The notes under the pieces were generated by a model. That model did not search any database. It was not told the DNA's origin and saw only the letters and a program-made list of their open reading frames with translations. 64,000 nt of DNA from an uncultured Lachnospiraceae bacterium (GTDB taxonomy: Bacteria > Bacillota > Clostridia > Lachnospirales > Lachnospiraceae). Of the stretch, positions 17,939 to 27,742 are shown piece after piece. Made by a program: the position numbers and the translations under genes. The stretch lies in NCBI GenBank assembly GCA_910579285.1, contig CAJTTT010000015.1, positions 1 through 64,000 of the forward strand, given 5' to 3'. The stretch's first letter is position 1; every line of letters starts with the position of its first letter.

Positions 17939-19582
17939 TCACTGCACTACCCCATCACCACCGCGCGTCCAGACGATATTGTCCCGGATCATCTGGTCGA
18001 TGTCCATACCGATAATCTCCGATGCGCGCGCCTTGGCAGCGCCTTCATTCGCCGTTCCAAGCTGTTTGTAAAGATCGTAGGCCGGCTTGTGGCTGCCGTC
18101 CAGATTGGTGAGTCCCAGGTTCAGCTTGCTCTCCATCTCATGCGCGTCATCCTTAAAGCGGAAGAGCATGAACGCATCCACATCCGGGAGGGTCGCCGCT
18201 TTCAGGTAACCGTATGCCACCGACGCCTCCTGGTTCTCATTCCCGAAGTAGGAAGTATACCCGATCTCCGCAAGAGAGATGCTTCGCACCTGCCCTGCGG
18301 GATTTAAAAATTTCCCCTGATGCATATAGTCGATCAGCACATCAATATTCTGCATGGTGATATAGGGCGTGGAAACGCTCTGCTTCACCCACACGGCCGG
18401 CCCGTTCCACGCATAAGGATCATAGAGCGGCGAATTGTACGGGTGATAGGAAAGTCCCCAGTCGATATTCCCCTCTCGGTTCATATAATAGTTGAACTGA
18501 TCAAGATAATCCTTCGCCAGGAAACTGCCCGGATTCGACTTTCGTCCCCACTCCTGATCGATGGAATTGTAAACCTGCACATTGCCATTCATCGCTTTCA
18601 GTTCATTGTAGAAAATACGGAAAGCCTTCACATAGGCGCTCACATTCACGTCGAGATTAGCGGAATCCATATACCACCAGGAGGTTCTGGCATTGACCTC
18701 ATTGCCCAGAATCCAGTTGTCAATCTGGCCGCTGCCGGTCTTCCCGGAGTACCGCTGACCCAAAAACGCGAACACCGCTTTCAAGTGATTCACGCCGCCG
18801 CTCTCCTCCACATTCAAGGCATAGCTCGGGCACTCTGCCCCCCTTGCCTGCGGATGTACCAGATCCTCTGATCCCGGCGTTCCTCCCCGGTTCAGAATAA
18901 CCATAGTCACCTGCATGCCCTGGTCATTAAATCCCTTCACCATCTGGTCATAGTGAGTGATCCGTCCGTTGCTGAAATAGTAGGTCTGGCCATTGTATGC
19001 AAAAGGAATCGTTCCCGCCTCTCCGGGCGCTGCACAGATTTCATCGAGATAAATGTTGTAAACAACCTGCTGTATGCCAAGATCCTTAAGCTCCCCGCTG
19101 GCAATCGCGGAAACCTCCGGCAGAATCCCCTTGATTCCCCTGTTCATGCGGCCTGAGGTAAACGCCGCATTGGCTTCCGGGTTCGTTATGTAATGCTCGT
19201 CGCTGACCTGAACCATCTGGCCGCCCCGTTTTACCGCTACAAGAAATTTGCGGCTTAAGTTGGAATCCGCCGTATTATAGTTCAGGGGAAAGGAAACCGC
19301 CACAGAACTTCCCGCCTGGACAGTGGCCACCACCGTTCCGACCGGGCCGTCCTGATAAACCTCGTCCGCATAGATATAATATTTGCCGTCATCCCCTGCC
19401 GGGACACCCGCCGCCGTCAGCGTACAGTTCACGTTCCCTCCCGCGATATGACAGGAGTTGATGGTGACAGGACGCCCCGCCGCCTGCACCCGCTTCCCGC
19501 ACACAATGACCGACATAGTCAACATAAGAAGGGCCGCAAACCCCTTCCATTTCTTTCCGATTTTTCTTTCGCACGCTCTCAT
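17939..19582 (-). CDS. secreted DUF5722-family glycoside hydrolase-like protein
   Basis: A 547-residue exported protein. After a Sec signal peptide (cleavage after VQAA, about residue 35) comes a beta-rich domain to about 130, then a TIM-barrel-like domain. Features resembling clan GH-A glycosidases are DNWILGNEVNA (candidate acid/base Glu) and SLAEIGYTS (candidate nucleophile Glu), with aromatic-rich SWWYMD and DWGLSYHPYN. I match it to DUF5722 from memory; the activity is not established. It ends a gene run of sugar-binding proteins and a two-component system, consistent with a carbohydrate target. AGGAG precedes the ATG. Confidence 0.72.
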   Translation of the reverse strand: MRACERKIGKKWKGFAALLMLTMSVIVCGKRVQAAGRPVTINSCHIAGGNVNCTLTAAGVPAGDDGKYYIYADEVYQDGPVGTVVATVQAGSSVAVSFPLNYNTADSNLSRKFLVAVKRGGQMVQVSDEHYITNPEANAAFTSGRMNRGIKGILPEVSAIASGELKDLGIQQVVYNIYLDEICAAPGEAGTIPFAYNGQTYYFSNGRITHYDQMVKGFNDQGMQVTMVILNRGGTPGSEDLVHPQARGAECPSYALNVEESGGVNHLKAVFAFLGQRYSGKTGSGQIDNWILGNEVNARTSWWYMDSANLDVNVSAYVKAFRIFYNELKAMNGNVQVYNSIDQEWGRKSNPGSFLAKDYLDQFNYYMNREGNIDWGLSYHPYNSPLYDPYAWNGPAVWVKQSVSTPYITMQNIDVLIDYMHQGKFLNPAGQVRSISLAEIGYTSYFGNENQEASVAYGYLKAATLPDVDAFMLFRFKDDAHEMESKLNLGLTNLDGSHKPAYDLYKQLGTANEGAAKARASEIIGMDIDQMIRDNIVWTRGGDGVVQ

Positions 19583-19666
19583 AAGATTCTCCTAACCTCA
19601 GTTTACTTCGCAGCGCATACTGCTCACTGGGTACAGTTTACCACATCTTAATCCGCCGCGCAAACC

Positions 19667-20983
19667 CTACTGCTGTAAATAACTGTTGATCGTCCGCTGT
19701 AAAATCTTCATATTGCTGTCTATGGTTTTGTCGTTTTGCAGGATTTCCCCAATCTCACTGTCGGAAAGCGCAAGCGCCTGCTCATATTTTTTAAACTGGG
19801 GCGCAGTGTAGCCCTCCTCGATTACCTTGCCGAGAAGCTTTCCGCTGATCACCGTCTCGCCCTCCTCCATCTCCGCCTGCACGATCTCCTCCATCTCTGC
19901 CGACTGAGTTACCGCCCGCAGCACCGAGGCTCCCTGTGAATGCGAAAAGATCCGTGTCTGGATCTGCTCGTCATAGGTAAGCAGTTTCAAAAACTCCCAC
20001 GCCAGCTCTTCCTTTCTCGTGTTGGCGCTGATCCCCATCAGCAGGGTGTCCACCTGGGACACGTTGCCGCCCCCGCTGCCCGCAGGCATGGTAATGCAGT
20101 CCCATTTAAAATTGGCATACCGCTTGATCTTGTAGGGATAAGTCTTATAGGTGCGGTACTCTGCAAAAGTTAACGGCATAAACGCCACATTGCCGCTGTT
20201 AAAGTCATCCTGTACGACCTTCTGCCCTTGATACAGCTCATTCAGCTGGCGGATGTACTTCACCGCCTCGATCACACTGTCATCCGCCAGATAACAAGTC
20301 TTTCCGTTGGTCTGAAAGATCTCGCCGCCGTTGGAGTAGACCGCATCCAGCCAGTCATAGTTGCAGATTCCGAACTGATCCAGGGTGTCATCCCCGTCCA
20401 GATCTTTCGTCACCTGCTGACAGATGTTGTACATCTCCTCCCAGTTCCAGTCCGTATCCGGGATCTCAATCCCCTCCTTCGTCAAAAGCGTCTGGTTCAC
20501 AAACATTAAGGTGGGCACGGTCTCGTAGGGCAGGGCATACTGGGCGTCCCCGTACTTACCCGTGCTCAGGGCGCTCTCAAAATATTTCCCCTTGTCAAAA
20601 GATGCATCCTGCCCGATCAGCTCATCCAGATTTTTCATAATGCCGATGGAGGAAAACTGATCGAAGTCACTTCCAAGCACCATAAAGACATCCGGCTCCT
20701 CCCCCGCCAAAATCTTTCTGGAAAGCCATTCCGAATACTCTTCCTTGGGAACCCCGCTGTAATAATGCACTTTCACGCCCGGATGCTCCGCCTCGAAACG
20801 GGCAATCGCCTCGTCTATGATATAAAAACTGTTGGCGTTTGCCACATTCCAGTTACTCCCGGTAAACATGCCAAATTCCAGCACCACAGGGCGCGTTTCG
20901 GCATAGCGCAGGCCGCCCGCAAGAAGCAGGACGGCAAGGAGCACGGCGGCGCCTATGCACTTCTTATTATGCAGTCGTTTCAT
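19667..20983 (-). CDS. extracellular solute-binding protein, CUT1 type, without permeases
   Basis: A 438-residue sugar-binding protein: an N-terminal hydrophobic segment (GAAVLLAVLLLAGGL) without a lipobox cysteine, so it is probably membrane-anchored or cleaved by a standard peptidase, followed by a type 1 family fold (FEAEHPGVKVHYYSG, ILAGEEPDVFMVLGSD). The ATG at 20983 shares its first base with the stop codon of the response regulator (TGATG), so it is translationally coupled to the two-component system. No permease or ATPase of its class is next to it; it may be a sensor accessory rather than a transport subunit. Confidence 0.85.
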   Translation of the reverse strand: MKRLHNKKCIGAAVLLAVLLLAGGLRYAETRPVVLEFGMFTGSNWNVANANSFYIIDEAIARFEAEHPGVKVHYYSGVPKEEYSEWLSRKILAGEEPDVFMVLGSDFDQFSSIGIMKNLDELIGQDASFDKGKYFESALSTGKYGDAQYALPYETVPTLMFVNQTLLTKEGIEIPDTDWNWEEMYNICQQVTKDLDGDDTLDQFGICNYDWLDAVYSNGGEIFQTNGKTCYLADDSVIEAVKYIRQLNELYQGQKVVQDDFNSGNVAFMPLTFAEYRTYKTYPYKIKRYANFKWDCITMPAGSGGGNVSQVDTLLMGISANTRKEELAWEFLKLLTYDEQIQTRIFSHSQGASVLRAVTQSAEMEEIVQAEMEEGETVISGKLLGKVIEEGYTAPQFKKYEQALALSDSEIGEILQNDKTIDSNMKILQRTINSYLQQ

Positions 20984-21657
20984 CACTCTTCATCCTTCAA
21001 ATAAGGGGCAATATTGGTCTGCACTGCCCAGATTGCGAGCTGGGTACGGTCCCTGAGCTCCAGTTTGTTCAGGATCGTGCTCAGATAGTTCCTCACGGTG
21101 CCGTCCGACAGTTTCAGCGTCTCCGCAATCTCCTTGTTGGCCGCGCCTGTCCCCACCTGCTCAATGATCTTCCACTCCGTTTTCGTCAGCTCCTCCATGC
21201 CCTTTTTTCCCACCTGTATCGTGTAATCGGCTCTGGCCATTCTGGAAAACAGGGTGAGAACCTTCGCCGCAATATCGGGATTGATCATGGCGCGCCCACT
21301 GTACACAGTCCGCACGGCGCTCTCCAACTCATCCATAGAAACGCCTTTCAGAAGATATCCGCTGGCTCCATACTTCAATGCGTTGTATACATATTCATCA
21401 TCGTCAAAGGTCGTCAGGATAATTATTTTAATCTGGGGATAATTTTCCTTGATGATCTTTGTACACTGCACCCCGTCCATCTTGGGCATACGGATGTCCA
21501 TCAGAATCACATCGGGCTTCTGCCTGCGCACACACTGGATCACCTCGCGTCCATCCGTGGCCACATCACAGACCTCGATGCCCTCCTTGCTGTTTAATAC
21601 GATTTGCAGACTCTGCCGGATCAGTTCCTGATCATCGGCCACCAGCACTTTAATCAT
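20983..21657 (-). CDS. response regulator, NarL/LuxR type
   Basis: A 224-residue regulator. Receiver domain 1-120 with acidic pair Asp8/Asp9, phosphoacceptor Asp54 (VILMDIRMPKMDG), Thr82-region switch (ILTTFDDD) and Lys at YLLKG. LuxR-type helix-turn-helix 150-215 (LTKTEWKIIEQVGTGAANKEIAETL). The ATG lies in an 8-bp overlap with the kinase gene. It likely activates the surrounding sugar cluster; the ATGACA/TGTCAT repeats at 27743-27770 are candidate targets. Confidence 0.95.
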   Translation of the reverse strand: MIKVLVADDQELIRQSLQIVLNSKEGIEVCDVATDGREVIQCVRRQKPDVILMDIRMPKMDGVQCTKIIKENYPQIKIIILTTFDDDEYVYNALKYGASGYLLKGVSMDELESAVRTVYSGRAMINPDIAAKVLTLFSRMARADYTIQVGKKGMEELTKTEWKIIEQVGTGAANKEIAETLKLSDGTVRNYLSTILNKLELRDRTQLAIWAVQTNIAPYLKDEE

Positions 21658-22960
21658 AGCTCTCCCCCCAACGAATCGGTATATGGGCGGTCACCTTAAA
21701 GCCTTTTTGTCCGTCAAAGGTAATCGTGCCGCCAAGCATCTCTATTCTCTCCCTCATATGTCTCGTTCCAAACCCGCTCTTTACCTCTTTACATCCAATG
21801 CCGTCATCTTTCACCTCAAGCAGCACCTCCCCGTCTATCTGTTTCAGCGTGACCCAGATCTGCCCCGCATGGCCGTGCCGGACCGCATTGGTGATGCTCT
21901 CCTGGATGACACGGTAGATGATATTCTCCTCATCCTCCCCGAACTCCAGCTTTTCCCCGCCTGCGTCAAAATAGATCTGGGTGTCGGCCACCCTGCCCAT
22001 ATCGGTCACCATCTTACGGATCAACGCGTTTAAGGAAAGCCGCTCCATCTCATCCGGCCGCAGCTCACTGACGGAGCGGCGCACATCCTTCATGCCGTCC
22101 CTGCTCACATCAGCCAGCAGTTTAAGCTGTTTCTTCACCTCCTGGGGCGCCACATCCACCAGCGCAAGGCAGGCGTCCAGACCAGCGATAATCCCTGTCA
22201 GACTGTGCCCCAGCGTGTCATGGATCTCCCTGGCGAGACGGTTTCTCTCGTTGGTCTGCGCCATCTTCTCCGCCATGTCGGCGTACTCCGAAAGCTGCTC
22301 GTTGGCATTCTGCAGTTCATGGTAGAGCACGTTTACCTCCTCGATGGTGCCCCTCTGCAGATTGATCACGGAAAAGCAGTAACCTACAAACAGGATAATA
22401 TTCAGGGAGATCATCGTGTTCCAGATGCACAGAAGCCACTGCTGGCTTGTAAAAGTATAGTATTCCACATAGTCCGACATATTAAAAAGAGGCATGTAGA
22501 TGGACAAAAGCTCATAATCCGCCAGCAGATAGCCGACAATGGCCAACAGAAGAAACGCCATCTTGGCCTTGCTGTCCTTGACATAAGCGATCACATTGGC
22601 AAACACGAGAAGCAGCAGACCGTTATAATTAAAATCCAGCCGGTAGATAATCACCACGCAGATCAGCAGCTCCATAATCAGGGAAACCGCACTTCCCCTG
22701 CCGTGCCGCATCCGCAGAAAATGCCGGAATACAAAATTCACCAGCAAAAGACCGAAAAGAACAAGGCAGAGCCAGAGATTGGTCCTTGGATTATCCAGTA
22801 TCGTGATCACGCCGCCCAGAAAATCCCTGGCGTCATAATTTGCCCGGATTCTGTTTGTCGTCACATAGATAAAGGTACATAAAAACGCCACCGCAATGCC
22901 GTTTAAGGCCAGCATTGCCCACTGAAACATGTCCGTGTAATATTCTTTCTTTGCGCTCAT
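21650..22960 (-). CDS. sensor histidine kinase, HisKA_3 (NarL/DesK class)
   Basis: A 436-residue membrane kinase. The first 200 residues form about six hydrophobic segments with only short extracellular loops, so it lacks an obvious large ligand-binding domain. A coiled coil (about 205-235) leads to the dimerisation box NRLAREIHDTLGHSLTGI with His247, and an HATPase domain ends the protein (DDGIGCKEVKSGFGTRHMRERI). It starts 9 bp after the stop of a lipoprotein paralogous to the transporter's binding protein, which may bring the signal. Confidence 0.94.
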   Translation of the reverse strand: MSAKKEYYTDMFQWAMLALNGIAVAFLCTFIYVTTNRIRANYDARDFLGGVITILDNPRTNLWLCLVLFGLLLVNFVFRHFLRMRHGRGSAVSLIMELLICVVIIYRLDFNYNGLLLLVFANVIAYVKDSKAKMAFLLLAIVGYLLADYELLSIYMPLFNMSDYVEYYTFTSQQWLLCIWNTMISLNIILFVGYCFSVINLQRGTIEEVNVLYHELQNANEQLSEYADMAEKMAQTNERNRLAREIHDTLGHSLTGIIAGLDACLALVDVAPQEVKKQLKLLADVSRDGMKDVRRSVSELRPDEMERLSLNALIRKMVTDMGRVADTQIYFDAGGEKLEFGEDEENIIYRVIQESITNAVRHGHAGQIWVTLKQIDGEVLLEVKDDGIGCKEVKSGFGTRHMRERIEMLGGTITFDGQKGFKVTAHIPIRWGESYD

Positions 22961-22969
22961 AGATTTCCT

Positions 22970-23914
22970 CTACTGCCAGCCGTTCACTTCGTACTGATCC
23001 AGATTTTCCCCGGTGATCATGTAGGGCTCAATACCAAGATACTCCGGCACTTCCTCCCCGTTCAGATAATCGTATGCAATCTCAGCCGCCACCCTTCCGA
23101 TGGTTTCCGGGCTCTGTGCGCTTGTGCCCGTCACATAGCCAAGCTTTAACATCGCCTTAAAATCCGGGGAACCATCAATGCCGTAGATCAGCACGCCTTC
23201 CTCCCGGCGGTTCTGCTGCAGTGTGGCGAGCGCCCCCAGCGCCGTCGGGTCGTTGCCGCCAAGCACCACATTGAAGGAAACGCCAGCCTCCATGACCTCC
23301 TGCATCACTTTTGCCGAAACCTCAAACTCCCCGTGTCCCGTTCCCGTGTAGACAACGCGGTATCGGTCATTGCCGTCCAAAGTATCCATAAATCCGCGGA
23401 CCCGGTTGCTGATCGACGCCTGCCACGGACAGTCAATCACCACAATATTGGCCTCGTCCACCCGCTTCATCATATCCTGGGCGCAGAGCACCCCCGCCTG
23501 ATAGTTGTCCGTCTCGATAATCGACGTCACATACTCCCGGTCTTTCACCACCGTGTCGATATTGATGACCACCACCCCGGCCTCCTTGCAGGCCGCAAGC
23601 GCCGGACGCACCAGCTCCCAGTCCACCGGGTTTAAAAACAGCACCTCAATGCCCTCGTCAATCATCTCCAGAATCTGGCCGTTTTGTTTCTCCTGGTCCT
23701 GGCAGGGATCCCTGGAAATCAGAATGTCCCCGTTTCCCTCCACGACCTGCGCCAGCGCATCGTTTAGCACATCGAAGAAAGGATTGTTCCTGGTCATATA
23801 GGTTGCGCCGAAGATACGCGGCCTGTCAAATGCCTTCTGCCGCTCCGCAAAAGAACATCCTATCACTGCTATTATAAGAAATGCAAGCCCAGCTGCCAAT
23901 ATACACCGCTTCAT
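22970..23914 (-). CDS. sugar-binding lipoprotein next to the histidine kinase (RbsB-like paralogue)
   Basis: A 314-residue type I periplasmic-binding-fold protein with lipobox AVIGC (Cys20). It aligns along its length with the transporter binding protein at 26601-27656: shared NPFF, FLNPVD/FVNPVD, GGNDPTALGA, YGIDGSPD/YGVDGSPD and a common NGWQ/DGWQ C-terminus. It lacks the long Ala/Glu/Pro linker of the paralogue. Position directly before the kinase suggests it works as ligand receptor for the kinase rather than as a second transport protein; that is inference. Confidence 0.88.
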   Translation of the reverse strand: MKRCILAAGLAFLIIAVIGCSFAERQKAFDRPRIFGATYMTRNNPFFDVLNDALAQVVEGNGDILISRDPCQDQEKQNGQILEMIDEGIEVLFLNPVDWELVRPALAACKEAGVVVINIDTVVKDREYVTSIIETDNYQAGVLCAQDMMKRVDEANIVVIDCPWQASISNRVRGFMDTLDGNDRYRVVYTGTGHGEFEVSAKVMQEVMEAGVSFNVVLGGNDPTALGALATLQQNRREEGVLIYGIDGSPDFKAMLKLGYVTGTSAQSPETIGRVAAEIAYDYLNGEEVPEYLGIEPYMITGENLDQYEVNGWQ

Positions 23915-23980
23915 TTTTCTTTCCCTTCTCCATCCGCTTTTACGCAGCCGGCTCCCCTATACAGGCCTGCGCATAAGCAG

Positions 23981-24005
23981 ACTCGGGATACACCGTATCC
24001 CGAGT
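23981..24005 (-). promoter_or_regulatory. intergenic hairpin between permease and sensor lipoprotein genes
   Basis: An 11-bp perfect stem ACTCGGGATAC/GTATCCCGAGT with a 3-nt loop. No T-run follows on the minus strand, so it more likely sets stoichiometry or RNA stability than stops transcription. Confidence 0.6.
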
Positions 24006-24020
24006 TCGCGCTTTCCTTTC

Positions 24021-24989
24021 CTATCTCCCTGCTTTCCTGTTACGGATAAAGTCCACATAAACCGCGAGCAGGATAACGAATCCCTTGACAATATACTGCC
24101 AGTTGGAATCCACACCCATCAGGTTCAGTCCGTTGTTCAGAACACCGATAATCAGTACACCGATCAGCGTGCCGCCAAGACGCCCGGAACCACCGCTCAT
24201 GGAAGTGCCGCCCACAACAACCGCCGCGATGGCATCCATCTCAGCGCCCTCGCCGGATCTGGGCTGCCCGGAGTACAGTCTCGAGGCAATCACCACGCCC
24301 GCGATACCCGCCATAATCCCGGTAAACGTGTAAACCCAGAACTTCACTTTCTGCACGTTGATGCCCGAAAAGCTTGCCGCCTGCGCGTTGCCGCCCACCG
24401 CGTAAATATGCCGCCCGAAATGAGTACGGTTGACAAGCATGACCGCTATCACAAAGATAATCAGCATCAGAATGACCGGCGTCGGAATCGGTCCTACATA
24501 ACCCGCACCCGGAAACTTGAACGCGTCCGTCATACAGCGGATCGGCGCGCCCTGTGTGTAGACAAGGGCGATACCCTTTGTGATGTTCATGGATGCCAGC
24601 GTCACGATGAAGGGCGGAATGTTCGTTTTGCAGATGACAACGCCGTTAAACATGCCGACAGCCGCACCGATAAGTATTGCAATCAGAAAGGCAGCCACTT
24701 CCGGGAGCCCCATGTTGACCACGCATCCTGCCGCCACACAACCCGACAGGGCGATGACGGAACCTACCGAAAGGTCGATACCGCCCAGAATAATAACCAT
24801 CGTCATTCCTGTTGCAAGAAACAGGTTGGACGCGTTCTGACGCAAGATATTGAACACATTATTCTGCGTCAGGAAAGTAGATCTTGTCGTCGGAAAAATA
24901 ACAAGAAACACACACATTGCGAGCAGCGCAATGATAATGCCTATATTGTCTTTAAAATATTTGACAGCTCCGTTTTTAAATCTAACCAT
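24021..24989 (-). CDS. ribose/galactose-type ABC transporter permease
   Basis: A 322-residue permease of the CUT2 (RbsC) family with eight to ten membrane segments. Diagnostic stretches are LATGMTMVIILGGIDLSVGSV, FIVTLASMNITKGIALVYT and AAVVVGGTSMSGGSGRLGGTLIGVLIIGVL. It follows the ATPase gene by 19 bp. Confidence 0.94.
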   Translation of the reverse strand: MVRFKNGAVKYFKDNIGIIIALLAMCVFLVIFPTTRSTFLTQNNVFNILRQNASNLFLATGMTMVIILGGIDLSVGSVIALSGCVAAGCVVNMGLPEVAAFLIAILIGAAVGMFNGVVICKTNIPPFIVTLASMNITKGIALVYTQGAPIRCMTDAFKFPGAGYVGPIPTPVILMLIIFVIAVMLVNRTHFGRHIYAVGGNAQAASFSGINVQKVKFWVYTFTGIMAGIAGVVIASRLYSGQPRSGEGAEMDAIAAVVVGGTSMSGGSGRLGGTLIGVLIIGVLNNGLNLMGVDSNWQYIVKGFVILLAVYVDFIRNRKAGR

Positions 24990-25008
24990 GTTGATACCTC
25001 CTCCACAA

Positions 25009-26499
25009 TTACTTCGCCGCTAACTGCATGATTTTTTCCTGTGTTACGTCCTCATGGCTGAGGCACCCTGTTACACGACCGTCATTCATCACATATACGC
25101 GGTCGCTCATATTGATGATCTCCGGCATCTCCGAGGATATCATAATGATAGACATACCCTTTTTCACCAGCTCATTCATAATCGCATAGATCTCCGCCTT
25201 CGCGCCCACGTCAACGCCCCTGGTCGGCTCATCCAGAATCAGAATTTTCGGGTCTGTGGCAAGCCACCGCCCGATCATCACCTTCTGCTGGTTACCGCCA
25301 GACAGGTTTCTGATGATCTGCTGCTGGCTCGGCGTTTTGGTCGCCATCATGTCGATATATTTCTGTGTAATTTCTTCTTCCTTCTTATAATCCACGCGGA
25401 AGTTTCGGATAAACTGTCCCAAAACCTCTATCGTGGAATTAAACTGCACATCCTGCACCAGATAGAGTCCTTCCTCCTTCCGGCTCTCCGGCACGAGCGC
25501 AATGCCGTATTTCAAGGCGTCTACAGGGGACTTGATATGTACCTGCTGCCCCTCCACATAGACGCTGCCCTTCATATCGGGCGTCAGTCCGAACACCGCC
25601 TTCATGGTCTCACTGCGCCCGGCGCCCACCAGACCTGCAAAACCGATGATCTCGCCCCTGCGCAGCTCGAAGCTGGCGTCCTTCACCATCTTTCCGTCCG
25701 CGATATGTTCGCCCTTCAGTATCACTTCCCCCGGATTCTGGAAATCTCTCGTATAATAGTTCGTCAGTTCACGGCCAACCATCATGGCGATCAGTTCGTC
25801 CTTGCTCGTTTCTTTCACGACTCTCGTGCCGACGCTCTCCCCGTCACGCATGACCGTGACACGGTCGCAGATCTCCTCCAGCTCACTCATTTTATGGGAA
25901 ATATAGATGATACCCACACCCTTCTTCGTCAGCGTGCGGATTGTCTCAAACAAAAATCCGACCTCTTTGTCTGAAATCGAAGAAGTAGGCTCATCCATAA
26001 CCAGTATTCTCGCATTAAAGGAAATTGCCTTCACAATCTCCACCATCTGCCGCTGGGCGATGGTCAGTTTCTCCACAAGCGTATCTGCATCAATGTGCAT
26101 TTCATAGGCATCCAGAAGCTTCTGCGCCTCCTCTGTCATCTGTCTGCGCTTGATATTGAACTTACTCCCCGCCTCTCTTCCGAGAAAAATATTTTCGGCC
26201 ACCGTCATGTAGGGAACAAGCACCAGCTCCTGGTGCACAATGGAAACGCCTGCATTTCTGGCCGATACAACACCGTCAATATTCACTTTCTGGCCTTCAA
26301 TCCAGATTTCTCCTTCCTCCGCATGGTAGATCCCGCCGAGAACTTTTATCAGGGTGGACTTGCCGGCGCCGTTTTCCCCCAGCAGAGCGTGAACCTCCCC
26401 TGCCCGAAGCTGCAGATTTACATTGCTTAACGCCTTTACGCCCGGAAATGATTTACATATTCCTTTCATTTCAAGCAAATATTTCTCACCCAACTCCAA
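25009..26499 (-). CDS. sugar ABC transporter ATP-binding protein, duplicated RbsA/MglA type
   Basis: A 496-residue ATPase with two ABC modules. The first has Walker A GENGAGKSTLIKVLGG and Walker B ILVMDEPTSS; the second has a signature LSGGNQQKVMIGRWL and Walker B ILILDEPTRGVDVG. The second module has a degenerate Walker A (GLVGAGRSETMKAVFG), as is normal for this family. Energises the CUT2 importer encoded around it. Confidence 0.95.
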   Translation of the reverse strand: MELGEKYLLEMKGICKSFPGVKALSNVNLQLRAGEVHALLGENGAGKSTLIKVLGGIYHAEEGEIWIEGQKVNIDGVVSARNAGVSIVHQELVLVPYMTVAENIFLGREAGSKFNIKRRQMTEEAQKLLDAYEMHIDADTLVEKLTIAQRQMVEIVKAISFNARILVMDEPTSSISDKEVGFLFETIRTLTKKGVGIIYISHKMSELEEICDRVTVMRDGESVGTRVVKETSKDELIAMMVGRELTNYYTRDFQNPGEVILKGEHIADGKMVKDASFELRRGEIIGFAGLVGAGRSETMKAVFGLTPDMKGSVYVEGQQVHIKSPVDALKYGIALVPESRKEEGLYLVQDVQFNSTIEVLGQFIRNFRVDYKKEEEITQKYIDMMATKTPSQQQIIRNLSGGNQQKVMIGRWLATDPKILILDEPTRGVDVGAKAEIYAIMNELVKKGMSIIMISSEMPEIINMSDRVYVMNDGRVTGCLSHEDVTQEKIMQLAAK

Positions 26500-26519
26500 T
26501 CACCTCCTGCTTCCTTCCC

Positions 26520-26590
26520 ATAAGGGGAAAGGCTTTGCCCCTCGCCAGCGCATCTCTGCACTGAGAACAAAGCCCTTCCATATATTATAG
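26520..26590 (-). promoter_or_regulatory. hairpin region between binding protein and ATPase genes
   Basis: On the minus strand AAGGGCTTTG pairs (one mismatch) with CAAAGCCTTT about 40 nt later, and a smaller AGGGG/CCCCT hairpin overlaps it. As in the first sugar operon, a stem-loop separates the highly needed binding-protein message from the rest. Confidence 0.45.
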
Positions 26591-26600
26591 GACGATCTGT

Positions 26601-27656
26601 TTACTGCCATCCATCTGTTCCGAACTCATCCACATTGTCTGCCGTAATCAGGAATGTCTCAATCGGGATAAACTCTTCTACGGTCTCGCCGTCCAGCCAC
26701 TGATAAGCTGTCTCAGCGATGGTCTTGCCGATGGAGATCGGGGACTGCGCACCCGTACCTTCCATGATCGTATCTTTCAGCAGAGCTTTTACGTCAGGAG
26801 AACCGTCCACACCGTAAATCATGGGAGTAACGCCCGCTGCATCCGCCGCTGCATATGCGCCGAGAGCCGTGGGATCATTGCCGCCGAAGATGGCTACCAC
26901 ATCAGGGCTTGCTGTCAGAAGGTCTGTCGCCTTCTCGTTACCAAGCTGCTGGTTACCCTGCGCATCCTGCTGTCCTGCAATATTGAAAGTCACACCGGAC
27001 TCCTCCAGCGCTGCGAGGAAACCGTTTGTTCTGTCAGTCACGGACTGCATGGTCGGGGAATCCAGAACCAGAATGTCGCCGCCGTCCGGGCACTTCTCAG
27101 CCAGATCCTTGCCGCAGACATATCCCGCATTGTAGTTATCGGAACCTGCGTAGGAAACCAGATAGCTCATATCGCCCACCTGTGTGTCGAAACCGAACAT
27201 CGGGATGTCCGCATCCTTCAGCATATCAAGCGCAGGAATGATGCCGTCTGCATCTACCGGGTTTACAAAGATCAGATCAATGTCTCTGGAGATCAGATCC
27301 TCAATCTGGTCGATCTGCGTGTTGGAATCGTTGGCAGGATCCATAGATACCAGCGTGTCACCGTGAGACTCTACCACTTCCCTGATCGCGCCCTCCAGAG
27401 CTACGAAGAAGGGATTGGTGCCGTCCATACAGGTGTAGCCGATCACTCTGCCGCCCTCAGAAGCTGCAGGCGCCTCTGCCTCTGCAGCGGGTTCTTCTGC
27501 CGCAGGCGCTTCCTCCGCCGCGGGCGCTTCCTCTGCCGCAGGCGCCTCCGCTGCCGGCTCAGTCGCCGCAGGCGCTGCCTCGCCGCCGCCGCAGCCTGCA
27601 AGGATTGTGGTCAGCATTGCCGCACATAAAACTGCACTTACCATTTTTTTCTTCAT
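26601..27656 (-). CDS. ribose/galactose-type substrate-binding lipoprotein
   Basis: A 351-residue type I binding protein. Lipobox TILAGC is followed by an unusually long Ala/Glu/Pro-rich linker (roughly residues 27-70) that tethers the binding domain away from the membrane. The domain shows TNPFFVALEGAI, DLIFVNPVD and FGGNDPTALGAYAAADAAG. I start at 27656 with AGGGAGG upstream; 21 further upstream codons are open but lack a start signal. It heads the operon of ATPase, permease, sensor lipoprotein, kinase and regulator. Confidence 0.93.
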   Translation of the reverse strand: MKKKMVSAVLCAAMLTTILAGCGGGEAAPAATEPAAEAPAAEEAPAAEEAPAAEEPAAEAEAPAASEGGRVIGYTCMDGTNPFFVALEGAIREVVESHGDTLVSMDPANDSNTQIDQIEDLISRDIDLIFVNPVDADGIIPALDMLKDADIPMFGFDTQVGDMSYLVSYAGSDNYNAGYVCGKDLAEKCPDGGDILVLDSPTMQSVTDRTNGFLAALEESGVTFNIAGQQDAQGNQQLGNEKATDLLTASPDVVAIFGGNDPTALGAYAAADAAGVTPMIYGVDGSPDVKALLKDTIMEGTGAQSPISIGKTIAETAYQWLDGETVEEFIPIETFLITADNVDEFGTDGWQ

Positions 27657-27742
27657 CTCATTTTCCTCCCTTACGTTTTTGGATAAGACGATTATAAGTG
27701 TTTTCTTTCCTGCCGGCACCTGTCCTTTGTAATGAATCTTTT

